In this document: in pieces, positions 1-11,477 of the stretch | Layout of the letters: each line of letters begins with the position of its first letter | Position numbering within the stretch: position 1 is the first letter of the stretch | Assembly (NCBI GenBank): GCA_031277855.1 | Contig: JAITLO010000012.1 | Span: 1 to 64,000 of the forward strand | Source of the DNA: Acidovorax sp. | Lineage (GTDB): Bacteria > Pseudomonadota > Gammaproteobacteria > Burkholderiales > Burkholderiaceae_C | Direction: 5' to 3' | Length of the DNA: 64,000 nt | Program-made: the position numbers and the translations under genes | The notes under the pieces: model-generated | What the model was told of the DNA's origin: nothing | What the model saw: only the letters and a program-made list of their open reading frames with translations | Database searches by the model: none

Positions 1-148
1 CCACATAGGTGTTGTGCACGATCTCGTGGCGCACATAGATGGGCGCGCCAAACTTCTCGATGGCGCGCTCGACGATCTCGATCGCCCGGTCCACACCGGC
101 GCAAAAGCCGCGCGGCTCGGCCAATACGATTTCCTGGGGCCGCAACAT
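1..148 (-). CDS. ispH: 4-hydroxy-3-methylbut-2-enyl diphosphate reductase IspH, N-terminal part (cut by window edge)
   Basis: Only the first 49 codons are present; the gene runs off the left edge. The translation starts [20 protein letters not shown] and continues with RAIEIVE, the N-terminal signature of IspH/LytB. The Cys in RGFCAGVD is the first of the three ligands of the iron-sulfur cluster in this family. The enzyme makes IPP and DMAPP in the last step of the MEP isoprenoid pathway. The start lies 2 bp downstream of the fkpB stop on the same strand, so the two genes are almost certainly cotranscribed, a common pairing in Proteobacteria. Identity is secure; nothing can be said about the missing C-terminus. 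Confidence 0.93.
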   Translation of the reverse strand, partial: MLRPQEIVLAEPRGFCAGVDRAIEIVERAIEKFGAPIYVRHEIVHNTYV

Positions 149-150
149 GC

Positions 151-636
151 TCAGAGCACCCCGATCAGCTGGACTTCAAAAGTCACCGGCTGGCTGGCCA
201 GCGGATGGTTGAAGTCGAATTGCACGGCGCCATCGTCGCGCACCTGCATCGCCACACCGGCGTAGGTGCTGGCACCATCAGGGGTGGGGAACTGCACCAC
301 ATCGCCCAGCGTGTACTGCTCCATCGGGTCGCCCAGCTCGTTGAGCAGGCGCCGTGCCACCCACTGCGCCATCTCGGGGTTGCGCTCGCCAAAGGCCTCG
401 CCAGCGGGCACATGGAAGGTGGCATGCGTGCCCTCGGGCAGACCCAGCAGCAGGTTTTCGACCGCAGGCGAGAGCTCGCCCATGCCCAGCGACAGGGTCG
501 CGGGCTTGCCTTCAAAGGTGTTGATCACATCGCCCGCCGGGCCAGCCAGGCGGTAGTGCAAGGTCAGAAACGATCCGGGTTGTACCACTGGCGCATCAAC
601 AGGCAGCGGCGTCACGGGGGCCATCGGAGTAGTCAT
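151..636 (-). CDS. fkpB: FKBP-type peptidyl-prolyl cis-trans isomerase (SlpA/FkpB-like)
   Basis: This 161-residue protein has the FKBP fold layout of the SlpA/FkpB branch: an N-terminal strand ([10 protein letters not shown]), then [17 protein letters not shown], then the [26 protein letters not shown] segment that precedes the inserted flap domain. It should catalyse prolyl isomerisation in the cytoplasm. The ATG at 636 is chosen because homologs start just before a similar MxPxTP segment; the open frame extends upstream, but that part reads like non-coding sequence. It sits directly ahead of ispH with a 2-bp gap, matching the common fkpB-ispH operon. Divergent radC begins 263 bp away, so that spacer should hold both promoters. 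Confidence 0.92.
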   Translation of the reverse strand: MTTPMAPVTPLPVDAPVVQPGSFLTLHYRLAGPAGDVINTFEGKPATLSLGMGELSPAVENLLLGLPEGTHATFHVPAGEAFGERNPEMAQWVARRLLNELGDPMEQYTLGDVVQFPTPDGASTYAGVAMQVRDDGAVQFDFNHPLASQPVTFEVQLIGVL

Positions 637-899
637 GCAAATCCCTATAAACTGGGGTGTATTGTAGGTTGTAGGGTGAAACCCCTGCATGCAACCTATA
701 TCAAAAGATGCCCGGCAGAACCCGACCCCATAGAGGTTTTTGCCCGGGCACAAGGCCACCGGCCGACAGCGAACCTCCAGGAGTGCCCATGAACACCCAT
801 CTTTGCTGCCTTGCCCCTGCCTGCGCATGGCATGCACCGACCCTGCCCCGCCCGTCTGGCGCCCACCCTGTGACCGGCCAGCCGGACTGAAAGGACTGC

Positions 900-1634
900 A
901 TGCCCCTCAAAGACCTCCCCAGCGACTGCCAGCCACGCGAGAAACTGCTTGCCAAGGGCGCAGGCGCGCTCAGCGATGCCGAGCTGCTGGCCATTGTGCT
1001 GCGCACCGGCATGGCCGGCAAAAGCGTGCTGCAATGGGCGGCCGAGCTGCTGGCGCCGCGCCAGTCGGATGCCCTTGGCAGTGTTGGCAGTGTTGGCAGT
1101 GTTGGCAGTGTTGGCAGCTTTGGCGGCATCAACGGCCTGCTGCAGGCCAGCAGCGCCGAGCTGTCCCAGGTCAAGGGCCTGGGGCCTGCCAAGCGCGCCG
1201 AGTTGATCGCCGTGCTGGAGCTGGCCCGCCGCGCCATGGCCCAGCAACTGCAGCAGCGCAGCCTGCTCGACCGGGCCGCCACCGTCAAAGCCTATGTGCA
1301 GCTGCACCTGGCCCACAAGCAGCATGAGGTGTTTGCCGTGCTGTTTCTGGACAGCCAGCACCAGTTGATCGCGCTGGAGGAATTGTTCCGAGGCACCCTG
1401 GGCCAGGCCAGCGTCTATCCGCGCGAAGTGGTGGTGCGCGCACTGCACCACCACAGCGCAGCGGTGATATTGGCGCACAATCACCCCAGCGGCCAGGTCA
1501 CGCCCAGCCAGGCGGACAAGCAACTCACCCAGAGCCTGCAGGCCGCCTTGTCCCTGGTCGATGTGCGTGTGCTGGACCATATTATTGTTGGGCCCGGAGC
1601 AGCACTGTCGATGGCCGAGGAAGGTGAGATGTGA
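900..1634 (+). CDS. radC: RadC family (UPF0758) JAB/MPN-domain protein
   Basis: The 244-residue protein has a helix-hairpin-helix-like segment ([12 protein letters not shown], about 91-102) followed by an MPN/JAB metallo-domain with the JAMM motif HNHPSG (193-198) and a downstream Asp in PSQAD (206). RadC proteins were once linked to DNA repair, but their function is unproven. Between the N-terminal region and the HhH lies a run of Val-Gly-Ser repeats (about 60-74), encoded by a perfect tandem 9-bp repeat, which I do not expect in this family. The stop codon overlaps the GTG start of the Smr gene by 4 bp, so the two genes are translationally coupled. Confidence 0.95.
   Translation: MPLKDLPSDCQPREKLLAKGAGALSDAELLAIVLRTGMAGKSVLQWAAELLAPRQSDALGSVGSVGSVGSVGSFGGINGLLQASSAELSQVKGLGPAKRAELIAVLELARRAMAQQLQQRSLLDRAATVKAYVQLHLAHKQHEVFAVLFLDSQHQLIALEELFRGTLGQASVYPREVVVRALHHHSAAVILAHNHPSGQVTPSQADKQLTQSLQAALSLVDVRVLDHIIVGPGAALSMAEEGEM
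1077..1121 (+). repeat. in-frame 9-bp tandem repeat inside radC
   Basis: Four perfect copies of GGCAGTGTT are followed by a fifth degenerate copy, GGCAGCTTT. Each unit encodes Gly-Ser-Val (or Phe), so gain or loss of a unit would change the linker length without a frameshift. It lies between the N-terminal region and the helix-hairpin-helix segment. Confidence 0.9.
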
Positions 1635-2449
1635 GTAAACAGGACAAAGCCCGAGGCGCTTCATCCCTGCGCGAGCTCAAGCAGCTGCGCAAGGCGCTGA
1701 CGGCCTTGCAGGCCGAGCAGGCGGCCCAGCGCCAGCTGCAGGAAGCCGCCCGCCAGCAGGCGCTGCGCCAGACTGAGCGCGACCGCCTGCTGTTCCGGCA
1801 GACCGTGGGCGCCGTGCGCCCGCTGCCCAGCAGCGGCCAGATCAGCGCCGAAACCACGCCGCCCGACCCATTGCCACTGCAGCACTGGGCCGATGAAAAA
1901 CGTGTGCTGCTCGAAGCGATGAGCGACCAGTTCGACGCCAGCACCCTGCTCGATACCGATGACCAGCTGAGCTTTCGGCGCAAGGGCATTGGCCGCGATG
2001 TGGTGCACAAACTGCGCGCCGGGCACTGGACCATCCAGCGCCAGATAGACCTGCATGGCCTGCGCACCGACGAGGCGCGCCAGGCGCTGGGTACATTTAT
2101 CCGCCAGTCCCAACGCCAGGGGCTGCGCTGTGTGCGCGTGGTGCATGGCAAGGGCCTGGGCTCGCCCGGGCGCATGCCGGTGCTCAAAGGCCGGGTGCAC
2201 AGCTGGCTGGTGCAGAAAAACGAGGTGCTGGCCTTTGTGCAGGCCCGCCCGGCCGAAGGCGGCGCTGGCGCGCTGGTGGTGCTGCTGCGCGCAGCCACGA
2301 TGACGGCCAGTGCCGTCAACGTGGCCGATGCGCTGCTGGAGATGCAGGCGCTGGCCCAGCAGGCCGCCGCCGAGCAGGCACCCGACCCGGTGGCCCAGCA
2401 GGTGGCATCCTGGGCGGCGCAGTACCGCAGCGCCAGGCCCAAGCGCTGA
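1631..2449 (+). CDS. Smr/MutS2-type domain protein (putative nuclease)
   Basis: The 272-residue protein begins with a Gln/Ala/Leu-rich, probably coiled-coil stretch (about 10-55). A Smr domain follows (about 135-222), with the diagnostic [10 protein letters not shown] motif at about 140-149 and the VHGKGLGS loop at about 171-178. Stand-alone Smr proteins of this layout are widespread in Betaproteobacteria, and the domain has nicking-endonuclease activity in characterised relatives. The GTG start overlaps the radC stop (GTGA). The gene converges on the M48 protease gene with only 10 bp between stops. A role in DNA or RNA processing is inferred from the family only. Confidence 0.88.
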   Translation: MSKQDKARGASSLRELKQLRKALTALQAEQAAQRQLQEAARQQALRQTERDRLLFRQTVGAVRPLPSSGQISAETTPPDPLPLQHWADEKRVLLEAMSDQFDASTLLDTDDQLSFRRKGIGRDVVHKLRAGHWTIQRQIDLHGLRTDEARQALGTFIRQSQRQGLRCVRVVHGKGLGSPGRMPVLKGRVHSWLVQKNEVLAFVQARPAEGGAGALVVLLRAATMTASAVNVADALLEMQALAQQAAAEQAPDPVAQQVASWAAQYRSARPKR

Positions 2450-2459
2450 CCGTGCGTTT

Positions 2460-3575
2460 TTAAGAAGCTTCGGGCTTGCCCAGCGGCAGGGGCGCGCTGA
2501 AGGGGTTGACCCAGCGCTTGTCCGCGTCCTGCAGCGGCAGTGCCTCGTGCGCATCCTCTTCGCCATAGATGCGGGCGATGCGCTCTTCCAAGCGGGGATG
2601 GCTGGCCAGCCAGGGCTTGCCGCCCAGGTGCCAGAAGTCATGCATCTCTTCGATGCTGTGCACCTCTACCAGTAGCATGTGATCGACCAGCGGCGAATAC
2701 AGCCCGGCCGTGCTGCCCCGCGTCTGGAGCGCATCGGCCTGGGAGGGGTAGTCCTGCTGCCACAGTGCCTTGCGCAGCACGCGGCCCAGGCCATCGGGGT
2801 TGCGCGTCCACTGCACAGCGCGGGCATCGGCCAGGTACTCGCGCTGGCGCGATACCGCCGCCTTGAGCGCCTGGGCCGCTAACCAGCCCAGCCAGCCCAC
2901 GGCCATCAGCGGCCGGCCAAACAGCGACACGCCGCGTTCGACCCAATCGCGCCCGTAGTTGAACAGCATCTCCAGCCCGAACACATAGCCGGCCAGCTCC
3001 ATGTTGAGCCGCGTATCGCCCTCGTGCAGATGGGACAGCTCATGCGCGACCACGCCCTTGAGCTCGTCGCGGCTGAGGTACTCCAATGCGCCCATCGACA
3101 CGACGATCACCGCATCCTCGGCCTCCCAGGCGGCGGCAAAGGCGTTGAGTGACAGGTCACGCGGCAGCACCATGGCCTGGGGCCGCCGGGCACCAGCAGC
3201 AATGCAAAGCTCATCCACAATGTTCTGGTACTGCTGCTCGGCATGCGATACCGACGGGCGCAGCTCCCGCGCGCCCAGTTGCCTGGCCAGGTGCAGGCCG
3301 CCCTGGCGCAGGTTGCTGCGCTTGATCCAGGCGCCGCCCAGCACCATCAGGGTGACAATGCCGAGATTGGTGGCCAAAAAACCGGCCGGGTAATGCACCG
3401 CCACCTGCTCCAGCCGCAGTGTGCTGAAAGCCACCGCCACCAGCGCAGGGGTCCAGAACACCAGCGCCAGCGCCAGGTGCACTCCGACCACAATGCCCAG
3501 AACGAGCAACGCAAAGGCGGCCAACAAGCCCCAGGTGCGGCGCCTTGCGCTGGCTTGGAAATCCCAGAATTTCAT
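2460..3575 (-). CDS. M48 family integral-membrane zinc metalloprotease (HtpX-like)
   Basis: This 371-residue protein has two N-terminal membrane segments (about 15-50 and 64-83) and the HExxH zinc motif HELSH at 178-182. Downstream REYLADARAV (about 245) probably supplies the third zinc ligand. These are the features of M48 peptidases of the HtpX/YggG kind, which act on membrane or periplasmic proteins. It lies 42 bp downstream of lemA on the same strand; a LemA protein paired with an M48 protease is a recurrent operon across bacteria. The substrate is unknown. Confidence 0.9.
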   Translation of the reverse strand: MKFWDFQASARRRTWGLLAAFALLVLGIVVGVHLALALVFWTPALVAVAFSTLRLEQVAVHYPAGFLATNLGIVTLMVLGGAWIKRSNLRQGGLHLARQLGARELRPSVSHAEQQYQNIVDELCIAAGARRPQAMVLPRDLSLNAFAAAWEAEDAVIVVSMGALEYLSRDELKGVVAHELSHLHEGDTRLNMELAGYVFGLEMLFNYGRDWVERGVSLFGRPLMAVGWLGWLAAQALKAAVSRQREYLADARAVQWTRNPDGLGRVLRKALWQQDYPSQADALQTRGSTAGLYSPLVDHMLLVEVHSIEEMHDFWHLGGKPWLASHPRLEERIARIYGEEDAHEALPLQDADKRWVNPFSAPLPLGKPEAS

Positions 3576-3617
3576 GCGGTGGCGGCTACGGCTTGGCAGC
3601 GCACCGGGCCATGGCCC

Positions 3618-4211
3618 TTAGAACTGCACACGAACGGCTTCGCGTTCCTGGGCGCTTTGCGTCGACTGCAGCATCGGCATCGCATGGAAGCCGAGGATCG
3701 AGGCCACGACAATCGCCGGGAAGGCGCGGGAGGCGTTGTTGAACTCCAGCACCTGGTCGTTGTAGGCCTGGCGCGCGTAGCCGATGCGGTTCTCGGTGCT
3801 GCCCAGCTCTTCGCTCAGCGAGCGCATGGTGTCATCGGCCTTCAGGTCGGGGTAGCTCTCGGTCAGCACCATCAAACGGCCCAACGCGCCACCCAGCGCG
3901 CCTTCTGCCGCCACCATCGCCTCGGCCACCTCGGGCTTGCCGGGCGCAGCGCGCAGCGCACTGGCCGCTGCCTGGGCCTGGCCGCGCGCGCGGATCACGG
4001 CCTCCAAGGTCTGGGACTCGTGCTCCAGGTATTTTTTGGCCACCGCCACCAGATTGGGCACCAGGTCATAGCGCCGCTTGAGCTGCACATCGATCTGCGC
4101 CAAGGCATTGCTGGTGCGGTTGCGCAAGGCCATCAAGCGGTTGTAGACCAGCACGCCCCAGACCAGCAAGGCGGCAATCACCGCAGAGACCACCATCAAA
4201 TTGGTATTCAT
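3618..4211 (-). CDS. lemA: LemA family protein
   Basis: The product has one N-terminal membrane segment (about 3-22) followed by the typical LemA signature with YNRLMALRNR, then LVPNLV, and long helical repeats. Most of the protein should be a helical bundle outside the membrane. I chose the ATG at 4211, because an in-frame ATG three codons upstream (4220) has its purine-rich region too close; a GATGAGG sequence lies suitably before 4211. It precedes the M48 protease as in many genomes, and the two probably work together at the envelope. The biochemical role of LemA is not established. Confidence 0.9.
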   Translation of the reverse strand: MNTNLMVVSAVIAALLVWGVLVYNRLMALRNRTSNALAQIDVQLKRRYDLVPNLVAVAKKYLEHESQTLEAVIRARGQAQAAASALRAAPGKPEVAEAMVAAEGALGGALGRLMVLTESYPDLKADDTMRSLSEELGSTENRIGYARQAYNDQVLEFNNASRAFPAIVVASILGFHAMPMLQSTQSAQEREAVRVQF

Positions 4212-4425
4212 AACCCTCATCCACCCTCGTTAATTTTTAGTGGCTTGATTATGGGCCAAAGCGCTGCGGCTCCCCCATTGGGAATGCAAACCAGGGTTGG
4301 CGTTGCATTTTGCGAACCCGGCGCATGACAGAAGTCAAGAAATCAGGTATTGGGCTGCGGGGCCGCAGCCACAGCACGGGCACCCGCAGAAACCCGCAGA
4401 TGCATCGCGGTGGATCCGGGCCTTG

Positions 4426-4824
4426 TCAGCGGTTGCGCATCCAGTCAGCGGTCTGGAAAAAGCTCTGGCCCAGGCGGCTGCGCAGTTTCTCGTCCACCCC
4501 AACATCGCCCATGGCCTGGTCCATGCAGGCCAGCCACTGGTCGCGCTCCAGAATGCCGATCGAGAACGGCATATGGCGCATGCGCAGGCGCGGATGGCCA
4601 AAGCGCTGCTGGTAATGGTCGGGGCCGCCCAGCCAGCCGCAGAGAAACCAGAACAGCTTGTCGCGCGCATCCTGCAAGCTGCTGCCATGGGCCTCGCGCA
4701 GTTCCTTGTAGCCGGGCTCCAGGTCCATCAGGTCATAGAAGCGGTCCACCAGCGCCCGCACCTTGTCCTCGCCGCCTATCCATTCAAAGGGGGTGTCATA
4801 CGGGGGCTTTTCTTCGATGTGCAT
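4426..4824 (-). CDS. group II truncated haemoglobin
   Basis: The 132-residue length and pattern fit the 2-over-2 globins of group II. The proximal haem His lies in HPRLRMRHMPF (His84), the WLGGPDHY segment is present, and the Trp in DQWLACM (about 97) corresponds to the conserved TrpG8 of group II. Such proteins bind oxygen or NO and are usually linked to nitrosative or oxidative stress. The gene lies about 94 bp downstream of the large permease gene on the same strand, so cotranscription is possible but not shown. Confidence 0.92.
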   Translation of the reverse strand: MHIEEKPPYDTPFEWIGGEDKVRALVDRFYDLMDLEPGYKELREAHGSSLQDARDKLFWFLCGWLGGPDHYQQRFGHPRLRMRHMPFSIGILERDQWLACMDQAMGDVGVDEKLRSRLGQSFFQTADWMRNR

Positions 4825-4918
4825 AGATGGCTCTCAGGGTCAGAGGATCAGGTGGCGGCCGCTGCACGTGGACAGTGGCCACCACCTTGGGCCCGCATAT
4901 TACTGCTTTTGCAGGGCC

Positions 4919-7435
4919 TCAGACCGCTTCGCGCAAGGTCACGACGACCGGGCGGCGCAGCACCTCGCGCAGGCCCCACCAGCCCGCCACCAGCGCCAGC
5001 AAGGCGCCGCAGACACCGCCGGCCAGCGGCACCCACCAGCGCGGCACCCAGGCAAAGTCAAACACAAACTGGGCCAGCGCCCAGCCAATGGCCATGGCCA
5101 CCACGCTGGCCAGCACACCAGCCAGCAGGCCCACACCGGCCAGCTCGGCCCGTTGCACCTGCTGCAGCAGCTGGCTGCGCGCACCCACGGCCCGCATGAT
5201 GGCGTACTCGCGGGCGCGCTCCTCGCGCGTCGCGGTGATCGCGGCAAACAGCACCACCAGGCCAGCGGCCAAGGTAAAGCCAAACAGGAACTCCACCGCG
5301 CGGATCACCTGGTCCAGCACCTGCTGCAGCTGGGCCACGGTGGCGCGCAAGTCCACATTGGTGATGTTGGGAAACTCGCGCACCAGCGCATTGTCAAAGC
5401 CGGGAGTGTCCGGCGCGCGGTAGGCCGCCAGGTAGGTGACGGCCACCTCGTCCATCTTCGCGACCGGGTACATCACAAAGAAATTCGCACGCATCGAGCC
5501 CCAGTCCACCTTGCGCAGGCTGGTGATGGTGCTTTCGTGTTGCACGCCGCCCATGTCAAACAGCAGGCGGTCGCCCATCTTCAGGCCCAGGGTTTCGGCA
5601 ATGCCCTCTTCCACGCTGACACCACCGGCCTCGCCCGGCGTCCACCGGCCTTGCACGATCTGGTTGTGCTCCTGCAGCACATCGCTGTGGGAGATGTTGA
5701 ACTCGCGGTCCACCAGGCGCTTGGCGCGGTCCTCGGTGTAGTCGCTCGGGCCCACATCCTTGCCATTGATCTGGATCAGACGGCCGCGAATCATCGGGTA
5801 CCAGTCCCATTTGTCGATACCGGCCTGGCGCAGGCGCTGCTGGAAGGTATCGGCCTGGTCCGGCATGATGTTGATGACAAAGCGGTTCATCGCATCGGGC
5901 GGCGTGGTCTGGCGCCAGGTCTGGATCAGGTCGGTGCGCAGCAGCACCAGCAGCACCAAGGCCATCAGGCCCACGGCCAGGCTGCTGACCTGCACCACGG
6001 CAAACCAGGGCCGGGCGGCCACTTGGCGCGTGGCCAGCAACAGCCAGCGCGGCGCCGTGCGCTCGTTCACCACCCGGCGCAGCAAAGTGATGGCCGCCGC
6101 GCTGAGCAGGCCAAACACCACGATCGCCATCGCAAAGCCGCCGACGGCAATGCCACCCAGCTTGGCATCGCCGCTGACCAGCAGCAGCATGGCCGCAAAG
6201 CCCAGTACCCCCAGCAGCAGCACGGTGGCCGATGCCGGGCGCAAGGCACCCAAGTCACGGCGCAGCACGCGCAGCGGCGGCACCTGGGCCAGCTGCAGCA
6301 CAGGCGGCAGGCCAAAGGCCAGCAGCAAGGTCATGCCCATGCCCACGCCCATCACCATGGGCCAGCCGCTGGCAGCGGGCAAAGTCACGGCCAGCAGGCC
6401 GGCCATCAGCCAGACAAACAGGTAGTGCATCGCATAGCCCAGCGCAACGCCCAGCAGGCTGGCGGCCAGGCCAACAATCACAAACTCGACCACATAGGCG
6501 CCGGCGATGGCGCGCTGGGCCAGACCCAGCACGCGCAACAGCGCCGCGCCGTTGAGGTGGGCGCTGGCAAAGGTACGCGCGGCCAGTGCCACGGCCACAG
6601 CCGACAGCAGCGCCGCCAGCAGGGCCACCAGGTTCAGGAATTTCTGCGCACGCTCCAGGGTCTGCTCCATCTCGGGCCGGCCGCTTTGCAGCGACTCGAT
6701 GCGCACGCCATGGGTATGGGGCTGGGCCACTTCGGTCTCGGCCCATTGCAAGAACTGCGCTGCCGCAGCAGGTTCACCCGCCACCGCAAAGCGGTACAGC
6801 AAGCGGCTGGCAGGCTGCACCAGGCCAGTGGCGGCCAGGTCATTCCAATCCAGCATCACACGGGGAGAAAAGCCCAGAAACCCCGCGCCCCGGTCCGGCT
6901 CGATCGTCAGCACCCGGCCAATGGTGAAGCGCTTGTCGCCCAGCCACAGCACCGCGCCGGTCTTCAGGCCCAACGCCTCGATCAGGCTCGGGTCCACCCA
7001 GACCTCACCGGGCGCAGGAATGTCGCGGGTCGGCGCATCGGGCTGGCCCGCTGCCGGGGCCGTACGCAGGCTGCCGCGCAGCGGGTAGCCGGCCTGCACC
7101 GCCTTGAGGCCCACCAGGCGTGATTCCCCGCCATCGGCATCGTCCGAGCGCGCCATCGTCGGGAACGTGACCGTCGTCACGCCCTTCAAGCCCAGCGCCT
7201 GGGCCTTGTCGCTGAAGGCCGCTGGCGTGCGGTTGTCGCTCACCACCACCACATCGCCTCCCAGCAACTGGCTGGCATCGCGCTGCAGCCCCGCTTGGAG
7301 GCGGTCGGAGAAAAAGCTCACGGACGTGAGCGCCGCCACGGCCAGGGCCACCGCCACCAGCAGGAGGCGCAGCTCACCGGCGCGCCAATCCCGCATCAAC
7401 TGGCGCCAGCCCAGCGCAAAAAAGTTGTGTTTCAT
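4919..7435 (-). CDS. FtsX-like ABC transporter permease (YbbP type)
   Basis: This 838-residue protein has one N-terminal membrane helix, a large periplasmic domain, a central group of membrane helices, a second periplasmic domain, and a final group of three helices. This duplicated FtsX/MacB layout is that of YbbP-type permeases. The N-terminus (WRQLMRDWRAGELRLLLVAV) is characteristic of the family. The partner ATPase (YbbA/LolD-like) is usually encoded next door, but upstream lies a diguanylate cyclase on the other strand and downstream a globin. It must therefore use an ATPase encoded elsewhere. Substrate unknown; lipoprotein or envelope lipid export is a guess from the family. Confidence 0.88.
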   Translation of the reverse strand: MKHNFFALGWRQLMRDWRAGELRLLLVAVALAVAALTSVSFFSDRLQAGLQRDASQLLGGDVVVVSDNRTPAAFSDKAQALGLKGVTTVTFPTMARSDDADGGESRLVGLKAVQAGYPLRGSLRTAPAAGQPDAPTRDIPAPGEVWVDPSLIEALGLKTGAVLWLGDKRFTIGRVLTIEPDRGAGFLGFSPRVMLDWNDLAATGLVQPASRLLYRFAVAGEPAAAAQFLQWAETEVAQPHTHGVRIESLQSGRPEMEQTLERAQKFLNLVALLAALLSAVAVALAARTFASAHLNGAALLRVLGLAQRAIAGAYVVEFVIVGLAASLLGVALGYAMHYLFVWLMAGLLAVTLPAASGWPMVMGVGMGMTLLLAFGLPPVLQLAQVPPLRVLRRDLGALRPASATVLLLGVLGFAAMLLLVSGDAKLGGIAVGGFAMAIVVFGLLSAAAITLLRRVVNERTAPRWLLLATRQVAARPWFAVVQVSSLAVGLMALVLLVLLRTDLIQTWRQTTPPDAMNRFVINIMPDQADTFQQRLRQAGIDKWDWYPMIRGRLIQINGKDVGPSDYTEDRAKRLVDREFNISHSDVLQEHNQIVQGRWTPGEAGGVSVEEGIAETLGLKMGDRLLFDMGGVQHESTITSLRKVDWGSMRANFFVMYPVAKMDEVAVTYLAAYRAPDTPGFDNALVREFPNITNVDLRATVAQLQQVLDQVIRAVEFLFGFTLAAGLVVLFAAITATREERAREYAIMRAVGARSQLLQQVQRAELAGVGLLAGVLASVVAMAIGWALAQFVFDFAWVPRWWVPLAGGVCGALLALVAGWWGLREVLRRPVVVTLREAV

Positions 7436-7740
7436 GCAGCAAACATAACTGATGCGCGTTTACCCCCAGCCCTTGCCGGATTTCCCGGCGATTCCACGAC
7501 TTCCATCCGGCAAAAGGCATGCCGCAAGCAGGGTCAAGGCCACAGCAAAGGGGATCTAGATCAGCATGTTTTGGAAAAAGCACCACTGCGTGCACTGCCA
7601 GACACCCCAGCAATTCTTGGATGCCTGTCCGGCAGGAGATTTTGTAGACGCCCCTCAAGCGCCCCATTGAAAGAGATCATCCCCAAGCGGGCAATTGCGA
7701 GTTACGATATGAAACAACAATCTCTCAACGAGCCATTCCT
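7436..7740. other. 305-bp spacer between divergent genes
   Basis: This spacer separates the permease gene (minus) from the GAF-GGDEF gene (plus) and should carry promoters for both. I see no convincing open frame, hairpin or repeat in it. Confidence 0.5.
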
Positions 7741-8766
7741 ATGCAAGCCTTGATTTCACAATTGGGCCAGACGTTTGCCAAAGCTCGCAGTCTGGCGGAG
7801 CTGACACGCCCCCTACTGGAGATGCTGCAAAGAGTCACCAGTCTGGAATCCACCTACCTCACCCGCATCGATCTGGGCCAGCGCGTCCAGCAGGTGCTGT
7901 TTGCGCGCAATACCCAAAGCCTGCAGATCCCCGAGAACCTGAACGTGCCTTGGGAAGACACCTTGTGCAAACGCGCCATCGATGAGAACTGCCTCTACAC
8001 CGACGATGTAAGCCGCCACTGGGGCGACTCGCAGGCCGCGCAGGCGCTGGGCATCCAGACCTATGCCAGCACGCCGGTGCACCTGTCCGATGGCGCGCTT
8101 TACGGCACACTGTGCGGCGCCAGCGCATCGCGCAAACCGCTGCAGCCCGATACCCGCGATGTGATGCGCCTGTTTGCCCAGATCCTGGGCCAGCAGGTCG
8201 AGCGTGAGCAGCTGCTGGTGCAGATCCAGGTACAGAACGAAGAGCTGCAGCGTCTGGCGCGCACCGATGCCCTGACCGGCCTGCCCAACCGCCGCGCACT
8301 GATCGAGCAGTTCGACCAACTGCAGACCATTGCCCGCCGCCAGGAGCGTTACGTGCTCGTCGGCATGATCGACATGGATGGCTTCAAGGCCATCAACGAC
8401 GGTTACGGCCATGAGGCGGGCGACCGCTTTTTGCAGCTGCTGGCCGACCAGATGCGCGGGGCCATGCGCGACTCGGACCTGATTGCCCGGCAGGGCGGTG
8501 ACGAATTTGTCTTTGCCGGCCTGGGCCCCTACCTGAACGAATCGGTGGCCCCGGCCCTCACGGAGACACAGGCACGCCTGTTTGCCAGCACCCGGGCCGA
8601 GTCGCTCTGCCTGGGCCAGGGCCTGAGCCTGAACTACACCGGCGCCAGCGTGGGGCTGGTAGCCGTCACGCCGGGCACCGATGCGGACACCGCCTTGCAG
8701 CAGGCCGACCTGGCGATGTACCAGACCAAGCAGGCCCGCAAAGCGCGCCACCCGGTCGCCGCCTGA
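7741..8766 (+). CDS. GAF-GGDEF diguanylate cyclase
   Basis: The 341-residue protein has an N-terminal GAF-like sensor domain (about 10-155), a short coiled linker (VQIQVQNEELQRL), and a GGDEF domain starting at RTDALTGLPNRR. The active site reads RQGGDEF. Five residues upstream is RDSD, matching the RxxD inhibitory site where c-di-GMP binds, so the enzyme is probably active and feedback inhibited. There is no membrane segment, so it should be a cytoplasmic c-di-GMP synthase. The GAF ligand is unknown. It stands alone as a transcription unit. Confidence 0.93.
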   Translation: MQALISQLGQTFAKARSLAELTRPLLEMLQRVTSLESTYLTRIDLGQRVQQVLFARNTQSLQIPENLNVPWEDTLCKRAIDENCLYTDDVSRHWGDSQAAQALGIQTYASTPVHLSDGALYGTLCGASASRKPLQPDTRDVMRLFAQILGQQVEREQLLVQIQVQNEELQRLARTDALTGLPNRRALIEQFDQLQTIARRQERYVLVGMIDMDGFKAINDGYGHEAGDRFLQLLADQMRGAMRDSDLIARQGGDEFVFAGLGPYLNESVAPALTETQARLFASTRAESLCLGQGLSLNYTGASVGLVAVTPGTDADTALQQADLAMYQTKQARKARHPVAA

Positions 8767-8796
8767 TTCACAGCCCCCACTACCCTGGGGCGCAGA

Positions 8797-9101
8797 TCAG
8801 CCCTCGGTGATCTGCGCGGCGGCTGCGGCGCCGGCCGCCGTCAAGGCCAGCATCCAGCGCCCCTCCACCGCCTCCGCCTGCACCCAAGCGGGTTGCTGGG
8901 CCTGCTCCAGCAGCAGGTTGAGCATGGCCAGCTCGCGCAGCAGGCCGCTGGCAGGGGCATCCAGGCATTTGGCGATACGCACCAGCGCAACCGCCTGGCC
9001 GCCACGCGCCTGCTGCTCCTGCGCCAAGGCCTGCAGCAAGCGCTGCGCCAGCATGCGCTGCGCCAGCGGCGAGATTGCCGGAGCGGCGCCCAAGCTCCCC
9101 A

Positions 9102-9102
<1 letters not shown>
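8797..9102 (-). CDS. small hypothetical protein behind the FdhF/YdeP oxidoreductase
   Basis: This short protein of about 101 residues is Ala/Leu-rich and mostly helical. Its middle (VRIAKCLDAPASGLLREL) resembles a helix-turn-helix, so it could be a small winged-helix protein, but I do not recognise a named family. The ATG overlaps the stop of the oxidoreductase gene by 1 bp; a GTG one codon earlier would give a 4-bp overlap. This tight coupling suggests a role with the molybdoenzyme, as a chaperone or regulator. That is inference only. Confidence 0.65.
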
Positions 9103-11393
<2,291 letters not shown>

Positions 11394-11477
11394 GGCAGAG
11401 GCTCGGTGTAGCTCTGCATTTCAACGCGCTGGCCGCCAGGCGTCAAATTCAATGCCGCAATGCCAGCATTCGCAAAA

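Noticed and set aside
4763-7123. A 786-codon open frame on the plus strand, antisense to the permease gene
   Set aside because: It is rich in His, Gln, Ala and Arg with no family-like motifs, as expected for the antisense frame of a GC-rich gene; the minus-strand permease explains the region fully.
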